A DNA stretch of 47,650 bases. Origin: Thermodesulfovibrio sp. (GTDB lineage: Bacteria; Nitrospirota; Thermodesulfovibrionia; Thermodesulfovibrionales; UBA6898). The DNA lies in contig PNOC01000025.1 of NCBI GenBank assembly GCA_013824615.1, forward strand, positions 1 through 47,650, given 5' to 3'. This document shows positions 8,214 to 16,503 of this stretch, one piece after another. Made by a program: the position numbers and the translations under genes. Below the pieces are notes generated by a model. The model did no database searches and was not told where the DNA came from. It was given only the letters and a program-made list of their open reading frames with translations. Positions within the stretch are counted from its first letter, which is position 1. Every line of letters starts with the position of its first letter.

Positions 8214-10559
8214 GTGGAGAGTCTGAGGATTTCGGTCAAGGGCATTGTCCAGGGCGTCGGCTTCAGGCCGTTTGTCTATAACCTGGCGACCGGCATGGGC
8301 CTCTCCGGATATGTTACAAATACGGCCGAAGGGGTCGAGATAGCGGTCGAGGGCCCGGTGTTGGGTGCTTTTGTCGACCGGCTTCGCAGTGAGGCTCCGC
8401 CTCTCGCCAGGATTCTAGCGGTGGACATATCTTTTGCAGAACCAGCGGGGTTCAGCAATTTTGAAATCAGAGAGAGCACCGGCGTTGGTCAGTTCACGCT
8501 TGTATCTCCCGATGTTGCGGTCTGTGATGATTGCAGAAAAGAGTTGTTCGATCCTGCCGATCGCAGATACCTCTATCCTTTTATCAACTGTACGAACTGC
8601 GGTCCGCGCTATTCGATAACCCGCTCTGTCCCTTATGATCGCCCGAATACAACCATGGCTGTTTTTTCGATGTGCGGGCGGTGCCTAGACGAATATCATG
8701 ACACCGGAGACCGGCGGTTTCATGCGCAGCCGAATGCCTGTCCCGACTGCGGGCCACGGGTCAGTCTCGCGAACTCTGAAGGGGTCGTTATTGATGCCGA
8801 CGTTCCGCTGCTCAGGACCGTTGATCTGCTGAAGCAGGGGAAGATCCTGGCGATCAGGGGGCTCGGCGGTTTCCATCTGGCATGCGACGCAGGGAACCGT
8901 GACGCGGTCGAAACACTGAGACTCCGCAAGCGCAGAAACAATAAACCCTTTGCCTTGATGGCGGCTGATATTGCAGCGATCCGGAAATTCTGTGAGGTGT
9001 CTGACGAAGAGGAGGCACTGCTATCTTCCTCATCCAGGCCGATCGTTCTCCTGAGAAAGAAAGGTGACTGTCGGCTCCCTGAACCGGTTTCTCCGAACAA
9101 CGCCTATGTCGGTTTCATGCTGCCGTATACGCCTCTTCATTATCTGTTATTCAATCGTACTGACTGCTGGCAAGCTGGCAGGCTGGCAGGCTGGCGGGCT
9201 TCGGGGATGGATTCCGCCAGTTTCGACGCTCTCGTCATGACGAGCGGCAACATTGCCGAAGAGCCGCTGGTGACAGACAATCAGGAGGCGCTTGAAAAGC
9301 TGGCAGGTCTGGCGGATGCCTTTCTTCTGCATGACCGGGATATCTTCATGCGGGTCGATGACTCGGTTGTCAGGGTCGGGAGACAGCAGGGCAGCGCGGC
9401 AACTGTGTTTATTCGCAGGTCACGCGGTTATGTGCCGGACCCTATTGTTCTGAAAGACGAAGGTCCCGAAGTCATGGGCTGCGGCGCTGACCTGAAGAAC
9501 ACCTTTGCGCTGACCAAGGGGAGTTATGCGGTGGTCAGTCAGCATATAGGAGACATGGAGAATTACGAGACCCTGAAATTTTATGAAGAGACCCTGCGGA
9601 ATCTGAAGGCTGTCTACCGTGCTGAGCCCGTGGCGCTTGCCCATGATCTGCATCCGGGTTATCTCTCGACGCGCTGGGCCCTGCAGCAGCCGCAGAAGCT
9701 CTACGGGATACAGCATCATTACGCACATATCGGTTCGGTTATGGCTGAAAGAGGTATAACTGAAAAAGTGCTCGGCATTGCCTTTGACGGCAATGGATAT
9801 GGGACCGACGGCAACCTTTGGGGCGGCGAGTTTCTGATTGCGGATGTCGCAGGGTTTAAAAGGGCAGGGCATCTCAGTTATCTGCCGCTGCCCGGCGGAG
9901 AGAGGGCGATCGCTGAACCGTGGCGGATAGCGGTCGGTCAGATCAGCAAGGCCGTCGGCAATGAAGTCTGGGACTATCTTGCAAAGACCGGGTTTGTGGG
10001 GAGATATGGTGAGGAGCAGCTCTCGGCCATTCTGAAGATTTCGGATAACAGAGCATTTTCACCACTGTCTTCCGGGGCCGGAAGGATCTTCGACGCAGTT
10101 GCGGCACTCATGGGAGTCTGCGACCGCAATACCTTTGAGGGTGAGACTGCCATCAGCCTTGAGGCCCTGGTGCTCGGCGGGAATGACGATACCTATCCGG
10201 TTGATATCGGCCTCAGGGAGATGCTGGAGATCGATTTCTGCATGACCTTCCTGGCGATCATGGACGATCTTGAACGCAAGACCGACCTGCGGCTCATTGC
10301 GACGAAGTTTCATAATACGGTTGCTGCAGCCATTCTGAACGTTGCGGTCAAACTCTCCTCGATTACCAATATCAACAAGGCAGTCCTGAGCGGCGGAGTA
10401 TTCCAGAACAGCTATCTCCTCGGCAGGGTGCTGGAGGGGCTTGCAGCAGAGAAGATTGTGGCCTATACCAATGAACTGGTCCCCTGTAATGACGCTGGCA
10501 TATCCCTGGGCCAGGCATATATAATTAGAGAGCGTATGAAGGCCGGGATTGAGCAATGA
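8214..10559 (+). CDS. hypF: Carbamoyltransferase HypF, [NiFe]-hydrogenase maturation
   Basis: A 781-residue protein that makes the cyanide ligand precursor of the NiFe site: it activates carbamoyl phosphate and carbamoylates HypE. Domains in order: acylphosphatase (VKGIVQGVGFRPFVYNLA, about 6-23), two HypF-type zinc fingers (CDDC, CTNCGPRYS, CGRC, CPDCGP, about 105-185), YrdC-like (about 195-390, GLGGFHLACDA) and the Kae1-like C-terminal half (HHYAHIGSV; FDGNGYGTDG). The family length is about 750-780. The GTG start at 8214 aligns with family N-termini; TTG 8169 is an alternative but would precede the predicted transcription start. An unusual short insertion near residues 318-335 is encoded by an 8-bp tandem repeat. 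It overlaps hypD by ATGA. Confidence 0.95.
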   Translation: MESLRISVKGIVQGVGFRPFVYNLATGMGLSGYVTNTAEGVEIAVEGPVLGAFVDRLRSEAPPLARILAVDISFAEPAGFSNFEIRESTGVGQFTLVSPDVAVCDDCRKELFDPADRRYLYPFINCTNCGPRYSITRSVPYDRPNTTMAVFSMCGRCLDEYHDTGDRRFHAQPNACPDCGPRVSLANSEGVVIDADVPLLRTVDLLKQGKILAIRGLGGFHLACDAGNRDAVETLRLRKRRNNKPFALMAADIAAIRKFCEVSDEEEALLSSSSRPIVLLRKKGDCRLPEPVSPNNAYVGFMLPYTPLHYLLFNRTDCWQAGRLAGWRASGMDSASFDALVMTSGNIAEEPLVTDNQEALEKLAGLADAFLLHDRDIFMRVDDSVVRVGRQQGSAATVFIRRSRGYVPDPIVLKDEGPEVMGCGADLKNTFALTKGSYAVVSQHIGDMENYETLKFYEETLRNLKAVYRAEPVALAHDLHPGYLSTRWALQQPQKLYGIQHHYAHIGSVMAERGITEKVLGIAFDGNGYGTDGNLWGGEFLIADVAGFKRAGHLSYLPLPGGERAIAEPWRIAVGQISKAVGNEVWDYLAKTGFVGRYGEEQLSAILKISDNRAFSPLSSGAGRIFDAVAALMGVCDRNTFEGETAISLEALVLGGNDDTYPVDIGLREMLEIDFCMTFLAIMDDLERKTDLRLIATKFHNTVAAAILNVAVKLSSITNINKAVLSGGVFQNSYLLGRVLEGLAAEKIVAYTNELVPCNDAGISLGQAYIIRERMKAGIEQ
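9167..9198 (+). repeat. Four tandem 8-bp units inside hypF
   Basis: CTGGCAAG, CTGGCAGG, CTGGCAGG and CTGGCGGG follow each other directly. Because 8 is not a multiple of 3, loss or gain of one unit would shift the hypF frame. The encoded residues (WQAGRLAGWRA) sit between two conserved YrdC-domain segments, MLPYTPLHYLL and ALVMTSGNIAEEP. Confidence 0.85.
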
Positions 10560-11632
10560 GCGATATAGCAGATAAAATCAGAGAACTGATGCAGCAGATA
10601 AACAGGCCAATAAGGCTGATGGAGGTCTGCGGTACGCATACGGTTGCGATCTTCAGGCACGGCATCCGGAACCTTCTGCCCGACAGTATCTCCCTGTTGA
10701 GCGGACCTGGCTGCCCTGTATGCGTCACCGCGATCAGGGACGTTGACACGGCAATAGCCATTGCCCAGGCTGAGGGCGTTATACTCACAACCTTCGGTGA
10801 TATGATGCGGGTACCCGGAGACAAAAAATCGCTTTTTGACGCAAAAGCGGAAGGGGCGGATATAAGGATCGTCTATTCCCCGCTCGATGCGCTGAAGATT
10901 GCAGAAGACCATCCCCATAAAAAAATTGTTTTTTTTGCAACCGGCTTTGAGACTACCTCCCCCTCGGTTGCCGGTACCGTGCTTGAGGCGGAACGCAGGG
11001 GCATTCTCAATTTTTATATCTATTCCGTGCATAAGACCGTGCCGCCGGCACTGAAGGCCCTGCTCGACTCGGGTGAGGTGAAGGTCGACGGGTTTATTCT
11101 GCCGGGGCATGTCAGCACGGTGATCGGCAGCAAGCCCTATGAATTCCTTGCAGCCGGCTATGGAAAGCCGTCAGTCATTACCGGCTTTGACGGGCCGGAT
11201 ATTCTTGCCGGAATTCAGATGCTCCTGACCCAGATAGAAGCGGGCAGGGCAGAAGTCGGGATTCAGTATTCACGGGTCGTGAAGCCTGAAGGCAACCCGC
11301 GTGCTGTTTCGATCCTGAACGATTTATTTGAACCTGAAGACGCTGATTGGCGGGGGCTGGGCCTCCTTCCGGGAACCGGCCTGAAACTCCGCGAAAAATA
11401 CCGGCTGCGCGAGATTCGGAATATCCTCAAACTCGAAGTTCCCGTCGGCAAAGAGCCCGCGGCCTGCTCCTGCGGTGAGATCCTGAAGGGGATAAAAATG
11501 CCGCATGAATGTGCTTTGTTCGGAAAGGCCTGCACCCCTGAGAAGCCGGTAGGAGCCTGCATGGTCAGTTCTGAGGGGAGCTGCTCGGCCTACTATAAAT
11601 ACAAGGCAGTTTTCGGGCATGCACCTGAATAG
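10556..11632 (+). CDS. hypD: Hydrogenase maturation iron-sulphur protein HypD
   Basis: A 358-residue protein that, with HypC, assembles the Fe(CN)2CO unit of [NiFe]-hydrogenases. It has the conserved N-terminal MEVCGTHT motif, the GPGCPVCVT motif around residue 60, and GFETTSP. A C-terminal cysteine cluster (ACSCGEIL, CALFGKAC, GACMVSSEGSC) binds the [4Fe-4S] centre. The length is typical. The start overlaps the hypF stop (ATGA), showing translational coupling. hypE follows after 45 bases. No hypC gene fits between or beside these genes, although HypC is HypD's obligate partner. Confidence 0.96.
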   Translation: MSDIADKIRELMQQINRPIRLMEVCGTHTVAIFRHGIRNLLPDSISLLSGPGCPVCVTAIRDVDTAIAIAQAEGVILTTFGDMMRVPGDKKSLFDAKAEGADIRIVYSPLDALKIAEDHPHKKIVFFATGFETTSPSVAGTVLEAERRGILNFYIYSVHKTVPPALKALLDSGEVKVDGFILPGHVSTVIGSKPYEFLAAGYGKPSVITGFDGPDILAGIQMLLTQIEAGRAEVGIQYSRVVKPEGNPRAVSILNDLFEPEDADWRGLGLLPGTGLKLREKYRLREIRNILKLEVPVGKEPAACSCGEILKGIKMPHECALFGKACTPEKPVGACMVSSEGSCSAYYKYKAVFGHAPE

Positions 11633-11677
11633 GTCGTTTAAGTCGTATAGGGCATATAGAGGACTGCTGGAGGTTAT

Positions 11678-12676
11678 ATGGAACTGATCCATCTCGGGCA
11701 CGGAAGCGGCGGCAGGATGATGCACCAGCTGGTCAGGGAGTATATTGCCCCGGCCTTTGCTATGACCTCGCTTAACGACTCTGCTCTTCTGGGAGACATG
11801 CCTCCGGGCAGGATTGCGGTCACGACCGATTCTTATGTGATTTCACCAATTTTTTTTCCGGGCGGCGACATCGGTCTTCTTTCTGTATGCGGGACGGTTA
11901 ACGACCTTGCGGTGTCAGGGGCGCGCCCTCTGTATCTGACGGCGGGTTTTATTATTGAGGAAGGCTTTCCCCTGTCTGACCTGAAAAAGATACTCGGCTC
12001 CATGAGTGCTGCGGCAGACAGGATTGGCGTAAAGATCATCGCCGGTGATACCAAGGTGGTCGACCGGGGAAAGGCTGATCGCATTTTTATCAACACTGCT
12101 GGTATCGGGGTTGTGGAGGACGGGGTAGACATCTCTCCGCTGAACATAAGACCCGGAGACAGGGTCATCCTCAGCGGTCCGGTCGGCAGGCATGGAATAT
12201 CCGTGATGGCCGAACGCAACGGCATCAGTTTTGATCCACCGGTGCTGAGCGATGTCTGGCCTCTGAACAGGTTGACTCAACGCATGCTGGCAACAACAAA
12301 GAGCATACGGGTGATGAGGGATCCTACCCGCGGCGGAGTGGCGACGACTCTGAAGGAGCTGGCAAATGATTCGGGGCTCTGCATTACGATTCAGGAAGAT
12401 CAGGTGGAAGTGCCGGGGGGTGTGAGGGGGGCCTGCGATCTGCTCGGACTTGACCCTCTCTATATAGCTAATGAGGGCATTCTGATAGCGATTGTGGAGA
12501 GGGATAAGGCCGACGCCCTGGTGGAAGAGATGCGCAGGGATGAGGCCGGCAGATCAGCTGTTATTATCGGCGAAGTTACTGAGGCTCCTGCCAGGACCGT
12601 TCTCTTGAAAACCGCTCTGGGCGGGATTAGAATAGTGGATATGCTGGCCGGTGACCAGTTGCCGAGAATATGTTAG
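11678..12676 (+). CDS. hypE: Hydrogenase maturation protein HypE
   Basis: A 332-residue protein of the PurM/AIRS-like fold that dehydrates the carbamoyl group received from HypF to a thiocyanate on its C-terminal cysteine. The N-terminal motif HGSGGRMMHQLV, the NDSALL loop, the ATP-site GDTKVVDRG and the universally conserved C-terminal PRIC with the terminal acceptor cysteine are all present, so it should be active. GGAGG lies 7 bases before the ATG. Its end overlaps the start of the next gene (12670) by 7 bases. Confidence 0.96.
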   Translation: MELIHLGHGSGGRMMHQLVREYIAPAFAMTSLNDSALLGDMPPGRIAVTTDSYVISPIFFPGGDIGLLSVCGTVNDLAVSGARPLYLTAGFIIEEGFPLSDLKKILGSMSAAADRIGVKIIAGDTKVVDRGKADRIFINTAGIGVVEDGVDISPLNIRPGDRVILSGPVGRHGISVMAERNGISFDPPVLSDVWPLNRLTQRMLATTKSIRVMRDPTRGGVATTLKELANDSGLCITIQEDQVEVPGGVRGACDLLGLDPLYIANEGILIAIVERDKADALVEEMRRDEAGRSAVIIGEVTEAPARTVLLKTALGGIRIVDMLAGDQLPRIC

Positions 12677-13581
12677 GAATAACAGGCAGGGCAGTTGGAA
12701 TTTTGCTCGGGCTGCCGTTACTGCTACTTTTGTGTGCCGGATGTTCAAAGCCGGTGGCGACGGTCAACGGCATTGCCGTAGATAAGAGGACCTTTGAGGT
12801 CCTGGTCAGGGAGAGGACCGAAGAGGCGGGGCATGTCGTAACCGGGCCTGAACTGAAGAAGCTGAAAGAGGGGGTGCTTCAGGCATTGATCACCGAGGCG
12901 CTGATGCTTGAAGATGCGGCAGCACAGGGAATCGCTGTTACGGACGAAGAGGCTGCCAGGGAAGTAGAGGAGATCAGAAAAAGCATGGGAGAGGCTGCCT
13001 TCAGTAAGGCGCTCAAGGACAAGGGCATTCCTGTTGATATATTCAGAAAACGGACCAGGGAAAAACTGCTGATAGCACGTTTTACCGAAAGCCTGCTGAG
13101 CAAAGAGAAGGTGAGTGACGAGGAGGTGAGGCGCTATTATGCCGACAGCCCACGGCCTTTTCTGAAACCGACCAAGGTGCTGATGAATATGATTGAATTC
13201 GGGGATGAGGCTGCTGCCAGGGCCATCATGAGTGACATGCGGGCGCAGAAAGCGGATTTTGATGCTGTGGCAAAGAAACTTGCTGATGAGCAGAAAATAA
13301 ACGTAAGCGGCTATGGCTGGGTGAATCCTGATCTGTTTTCACCCGGTCTTTCGCAGGCAGTACGCAATATGAGAAACGGTCAGCATGGAGGGCCCTACAA
13401 GGGAAAAGATAAATACTATCTCGTGAAGGTCATGGATCGGGAAAAGGATACCATTTCTTCGTTTGATGAGGTGAAAGACAGCATCAGGGGCACACTGCTG
13501 GAGGAGAAGAGGCAGATGACCTTTGCCCACTGGATTTCCAGAAAGCGCAGTCAGGCGAAGATTGAGGTCCATCTTAACTAG
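12670..13581 (+). CDS. PpiC/SurA-type peptidyl-prolyl isomerase lipoprotein
   Basis: A 303-residue protein with a lipoprotein signal (LLLLLCAGC, lipid-attachment cysteine near residue 25), then a SurA-N-like helical chaperone domain (about 30-150) and a parvulin domain (about 160-275). The parvulin part is divergent but keeps the family outline, including GYGWVNPDLFSPGLSQAV. It probably folds exported proteins at the periplasmic face of a membrane. Its start overlaps hypE by 7 bases, so it is read with the hyp operon. A link to hydrogenase export is possible but unproven; co-transcription may be chance. Confidence 0.8.
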   Translation: MLGITGRAVGILLGLPLLLLLCAGCSKPVATVNGIAVDKRTFEVLVRERTEEAGHVVTGPELKKLKEGVLQALITEALMLEDAAAQGIAVTDEEAAREVEEIRKSMGEAAFSKALKDKGIPVDIFRKRTREKLLIARFTESLLSKEKVSDEEVRRYYADSPRPFLKPTKVLMNMIEFGDEAAARAIMSDMRAQKADFDAVAKKLADEQKINVSGYGWVNPDLFSPGLSQAVRNMRNGQHGGPYKGKDKYYLVKVMDREKDTISSFDEVKDSIRGTLLEEKRQMTFAHWISRKRSQAKIEVHLN

Positions 13582-13596
13582 GCCAATGGAGGGTGC

Positions 13597-14034
13597 ATGA
13601 CATATCAAGGGGAGAAGGTAGTCTGCCGTTTTACTGACGGCCGTATCCTTAAGGGATATCTTCTGGACTTTAATCCGGAGATGCCCGAGGTAACAGTCAG
13701 GGAGGAGCCGGACGGAGACAGTTTTGCTGTCAGTATGGATGACCTGAAGGCTGTTTTTTTTGTCAGGACCTTTGAAGGGGTCGACGGCTATCGGGAGAAG
13801 AAGACCTACGGGACAACCCCGGTGAAGGGCAACAGGGTCTTCATTAAATTTAATGACGGTGAGTCGCTCATCGGGTTTCTCGAAGGCGAGTTCCCCTGGA
13901 AAAGGGGTTTTTTTCTGTCGCGCAAAGAGATGTCCCAGCAGGGATTTTTTCTACTCCCTGTTGACGAAGAGGCGAATAATGTGAAGGTCTTCGTGGTTGC
14001 GGCAGCCGTGAATGACGTGACCGTCGTGCCGTAA
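13597..14034 (+). CDS. Conserved hypothetical beta-rich protein (DUF6982-like)
   Basis: A 145-residue cytoplasmic protein. Two similar halves each begin with a pattern like V-x-C/I-x-F-x-D-G-x-x-L-x-G (VCRFTDGRILKGYL; VFIKFNDGESLIGFL), separated by the motif KAVFFVRTFEG, so it is probably a duplicated small barrel. I associate the FFVR-FEG motif with DUF6982-type proteins but cannot confirm this here. GGAGG is 4 bases before the ATG, and the gene follows the PpiC gene by 15 bases, so it is probably the last gene of the hyp transcript. Function unknown. Confidence 0.65.
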   Translation: MTYQGEKVVCRFTDGRILKGYLLDFNPEMPEVTVREEPDGDSFAVSMDDLKAVFFVRTFEGVDGYREKKTYGTTPVKGNRVFIKFNDGESLIGFLEGEFPWKRGFFLSRKEMSQQGFFLLPVDEEANNVKVFVVAAAVNDVTVVP

Positions 14035-14061
14035 ACAGTAGGCTATAAACAAAAATAAGAA

Positions 14062-14182
14062 GGGTTTGTAAAAAGCTCTGGAGGCAAGGCGCGCGAGAAA
14101 TGAGGAATGAGGCGTACTTACTGGTACGTCGCAGTGACGAATTTTGAAGCGCAACGCGGCATGCGGACTTTTTGTGAAGCCG
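14062..14182. repeat. Dispersed intergenic repeat with imperfect inverted ends
   Basis: The 121-bp stretch between the hypothetical gene and pdxJ starts GGGTTTGTAAAAAG and ends CTTTTTGTGAAGCCG, which are imperfect inverted ends. The interior holds GCGTAC-TTACTG-GTACGT and GC-rich arms. It resembles a common non-coding repeat of environmental Nitrospirota and Desulfobacterota genomes. No full second copy is in the window. Confidence 0.5.
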
Positions 14183-14204
14183 TCACAGAAGACAGGAGAG
14201 AAAG

Positions 14205-14924
14205 ATGATTCTTGGAGTGAACATAGACCATGTAGCAACGCTTCGCCAGGCGCGTATGGGGGTGGAACCCGATCCGGTTATGGCCACGACGCTTGCCATG
14301 CTGGGCGGGGCAGACGGGATAACGCTGCATTTGCGGGAAGACCGGCGGCATGTCAATGACCGGGACCTTGAAATGCTGAGGAATTTTGTAACGGTTGAAC
14401 TGAATCTCGAAATGGCGGCAACCGATGAGATGGTGCGGATCGCCTCAAAAAGGCTTCCGGACATGGTGACCCTGGTGCCGGAGAAGAGAAAGGAATTGAC
14501 GACCGAGGGCGGACTTGATGTGCGTATGAACATGAAAGCCGTGAAAAAGGCGGTGAAGGTGCTCCATGACAAAGGTATCCGGGTCAGTCTTTTCATCAAC
14601 CCGGAGGCTGCTGATATCGAGGCCTCCAGAGAGAGCGGCGCTGATATGGTAGAAATACATACCGGCTGCTATGCAAATGAAAAGGGTGCGAAACAGCAGA
14701 AGGAACTCGGCCGCGTTGTGCGCGCCGTCGATAAATCGGTTGAACTGGGCCTGCTCGCCAATGCCGGGCATGGACTGAACTATACCAATGTCTCCGCCAT
14801 AGCAGAAATAGCCGGAATTCGTGGGCTTTATATCGGTCACAGCATCATAGCCCGGGCCGTGCTTGTCGGCCTGGAGCGTGCGGTCAGGGAGATGAAGGAA
14901 CTCATTGATAGAGGGACCAGGTGA
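14205..14924 (+). CDS. pdxJ: Pyridoxine 5'-phosphate synthase
   Basis: A 239-residue TIM-barrel enzyme that condenses 1-deoxy-D-xylulose 5-phosphate with 3-amino-2-oxopropyl phosphate in the last step of the DXP-dependent vitamin B6 pathway. Hallmarks are the N-terminal LGVNIDHVATLRQAR, GADGITLHLREDRRH, the phosphate-binding NAGHGLNYTN near 192-201 and GLYIGHSIIARA near the end. Length is standard. GGAGA lies 5 bases before the ATG. The stop overlaps the GTG of acpS, so the pair is coupled, as in many bacteria. Confidence 0.97.
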   Translation: MILGVNIDHVATLRQARMGVEPDPVMATTLAMLGGADGITLHLREDRRHVNDRDLEMLRNFVTVELNLEMAATDEMVRIASKRLPDMVTLVPEKRKELTTEGGLDVRMNMKAVKKAVKVLHDKGIRVSLFINPEAADIEASRESGADMVEIHTGCYANEKGAKQQKELGRVVRAVDKSVELGLLANAGHGLNYTNVSAIAEIAGIRGLYIGHSIIARAVLVGLERAVREMKELIDRGTR

Positions 14925-15292
14925 TCTTCGGCATTGGTACGGATATTGTTCGTACGGAGAGGTTGAAGGCTGCTGTCGAGAAGTGGGGCGACCGGTTTCT
15001 CAAGCGCGTCTATACTGATGGCGAGATAGCATACTCTTACAAGAAGTCCAACCCGTTTCTTTCACTCGCTGCCAGGTTTGCTGCCAAGGAGGCTTTGATC
15101 AAGGCGATCGGCAAAAGGACGCCGGTGGCGATGACTGATATCGAAATCGTCAACAACGAGCATGGCGGCCCGTCGATAAGTCCCAAGGGCAAGCTCAGCA
15201 TCTATTTTGATCAGCAGAAGATCCAACAGACACACGTCAGCCTCAGCCACGAAAACGACTATAGCATTGCCTTTGTGGTGGTGGAAAAATAG
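14921..15292 (+). CDS. acpS: Holo-[acyl-carrier-protein] synthase
   Basis: A 123-residue enzyme that transfers 4'-phosphopantetheine from CoA to acyl carrier protein. The magnesium-binding motif IGTDIV with Asp8 and the second motif FAAKEALIKAIG with its Glu near 57 are intact. The start is GTG at 14921, overlapping the pdxJ stop (GTGA). Length is typical for the family. Confidence 0.95.
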   Translation: MIFGIGTDIVRTERLKAAVEKWGDRFLKRVYTDGEIAYSYKKSNPFLSLAARFAAKEALIKAIGKRTPVAMTDIEIVNNEHGGPSISPKGKLSIYFDQQKIQQTHVSLSHENDYSIAFVVVEK

Positions 15293-15433
15293 CAGTCCAG
15301 CCTGTAAGCTGGCAAGCAAATAGTCCTTGTCTTTAGCCTGTATAACGTATTGGAGAAGCGAAAAGTGGCTCCAGCAGCGAATGATGGGACAGGAAACCCG
15401 CAATACAAATCGTGACCGAAAAGAGGGGAAAGA

Positions 15434-15456
15434 GTCGGTTACAGAATGCAACCGAC
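15434..15456. other. Hairpin in the acpS-vapB gap
   Basis: GTCGGTT (15434-15440) and AACCGAC (15450-15456) form a perfect 7-bp stem with a 9-base loop. The T tail needed for a standard terminator is absent. The rest of the 253-bp gap has no open frame I can support, apart from the vapBC promoter at its end. Confidence 0.4.
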
Positions 15457-15488
15457 AGGAAATGAAAGCGGCCGGCAGTATAAAACTC

Positions 15489-15517
15489 TTGCAACTCGGC
15501 AGTAATTAGTCTATATT
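15489..15517 (+). promoter_or_regulatory. vapBC promoter
   Basis: TTGCAA (15489-15494), a 17-base spacer and TATATT (15512-15517) match a sigma-70-type promoter well. The -10 box lies within the operator-like inverted repeat, which fits autorepression. Confidence 0.65.
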
Positions 15518-15530
15518 AATAGTATAGACT
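15508..15530. promoter_or_regulatory. Operator-like inverted repeat before vapB
   Basis: AGTCTATA (15508-15515) and TATAGACT (15523-15530) are perfect inverted half-sites with a 7-base spacer. They overlap the -10 box and end 15 bases before the vapB ATG. AbrB-type VapB antitoxins, alone or with VapC, commonly bind such palindromes. Confidence 0.7.
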
Positions 15531-15545
15531 GTATGGAGGTGTGTT

Positions 15546-15773
15546 ATGAAGACCGCAAAACTGTTTCAGAACGGCCAAAGTCAGGCAGTCCGCCTGCCCA
15601 AGGAATTCCGCTTTGAGGACGATCATGTGTTCGTGAAGAAATCGGGAAACGTGGTCATGCTGATTCCGGCAAAGGACTCCTGGGATACCCTGATCCGAAG
15701 CCTCGATAAATTTTCCGACGATTTCATGGCAGAGAGAAAGCAGCCGAAAATGCAAAAGCGGGAAGACTTCTGA
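15546..15773 (+). CDS. vapB: VapB-type antitoxin (AbrB/SpoVT fold)
   Basis: A 75-residue protein with an N-terminal swapped-hairpin DNA-binding domain (AKLFQNGQSQAVRLPKEFRF, residues 4-23) typical of VapB/VagC antitoxins. A C-terminal tail that should occupy the VapC active site follows. It neutralises the toxin and represses the operon. GGAGG is 6 bases before the ATG. The stop and the vapC start share a base (TGATG), so the two are tightly coupled. Confidence 0.92.
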   Translation: MKTAKLFQNGQSQAVRLPKEFRFEDDHVFVKKSGNVVMLIPAKDSWDTLIRSLDKFSDDFMAERKQPKMQKREDF

Positions 15774-16174
15774 TGAAGTACCTGCTGGATACGAATATCT
15801 GCATATACCTCATCAAACAAAAACCACAAAAAGTGCTTAAACATTTCCAGTCCCATGCCATCGGCGATATCGGCATTTCTTCCATCACTCTTGCCGAGCT
15901 TCGATACGGTGTATCCAAAAGCCTGCATGTCGAGAAAAACCGTCAGGCCCTCGAAGAGTTTGTTCTGCCCCTCGAAATCGCCGACTTCGATGAAAGGGCG
16001 GCCGGGGAATACGGCATCGTCAGGGCCGAACTTGAAAAAGCGGGGAAGCCTATCGGCGCCATGGATATGCTGATCGGAGCACATGCCCTCGCACTCGGTG
16101 TGACTCTCGTCACCAATAATATAAAAGAGTTCAAGCAGATTAAGAGCCTGAAAATCGTTGATTGGAGCGTTTAA
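15773..16174 (+). CDS. vapC: VapC-type PIN-domain ribonuclease toxin
   Basis: A 133-residue PIN domain with the acidic active-site residues in place: Asp6 in LLDTNICIYLI, Glu near 43 in TLAELRYG, Asp near 98 in GAMDMLIGAHA and the TNN motif near 116-118. Family members cleave initiator tRNA, other tRNAs or rRNA; the target here is unknown. All acidic residues are intact, so the toxin should be active. Confidence 0.93.
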   Translation: MKYLLDTNICIYLIKQKPQKVLKHFQSHAIGDIGISSITLAELRYGVSKSLHVEKNRQALEEFVLPLEIADFDERAAGEYGIVRAELEKAGKPIGAMDMLIGAHALALGVTLVTNNIKEFKQIKSLKIVDWSV

Positions 16175-16487
16175 CATCAACACGCCCTCACACATTAAAC
16201 TTGACGAGCGCAACCACGTCGAAAAGCCTCTGCTCGATCAGCTTGTAGGTCTTGGCTGGGAAATCCTCGATCTCGACAGTAAGCAGCTCCCAGGCGACAG
16301 CCATCGTCAGAGCTTCACCGAGGTGGTCGTGCTGCCGGTCCTGCGCGGGCAGCTTAAGGTCATCAATGACATCGAGCCGAACCATACGCCCAGATTCTGG
16401 AACATCGTCCGCACTCAGACGCCAACGATGGAAAAAGCAAAGCTTTGGCTAAAGGATCATGGACAACTGCTGGAGCAGGTGATATGA
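16158..16487 (+). pseudogene. Remnant of a type I restriction R subunit (hsdR)
   Basis: An open frame of 109 codons begins at a TTG within vapC. From about residue 12 it matches the very conserved HsdR N-terminus (DERNHVEKPLLDQL, DSKQLPGDSHRQSF, TEVVVLPVLRGQLK). A functional HsdR has some 900-1100 residues including helicase motors; here only about 60 recognisable residues remain, followed by about 40 that I cannot assign (HTPRFWNIVRTQTP). No hsdM or hsdS is near. It is a decayed fragment left by deletion. Whether the chimeric ORF is translated is unknown. Confidence 0.72.
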
Positions 16488-16503
16488 GTGTTTCCACTCG
16501 GAG

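Noticed and set aside
10463-11110. 215-codon minus-strand open frame across hypF/hypD
   Set aside because: Shadow of two clear genes that overlap by ATGA; no recognisable domain.
15293-15488. Riboswitch (c-di-GMP type) in the acpS-vapB gap
   Set aside because: Some purine-rich bulges look suggestive, but the conserved core bases of known riboswitches are not there, and the downstream genes have their own promoter.
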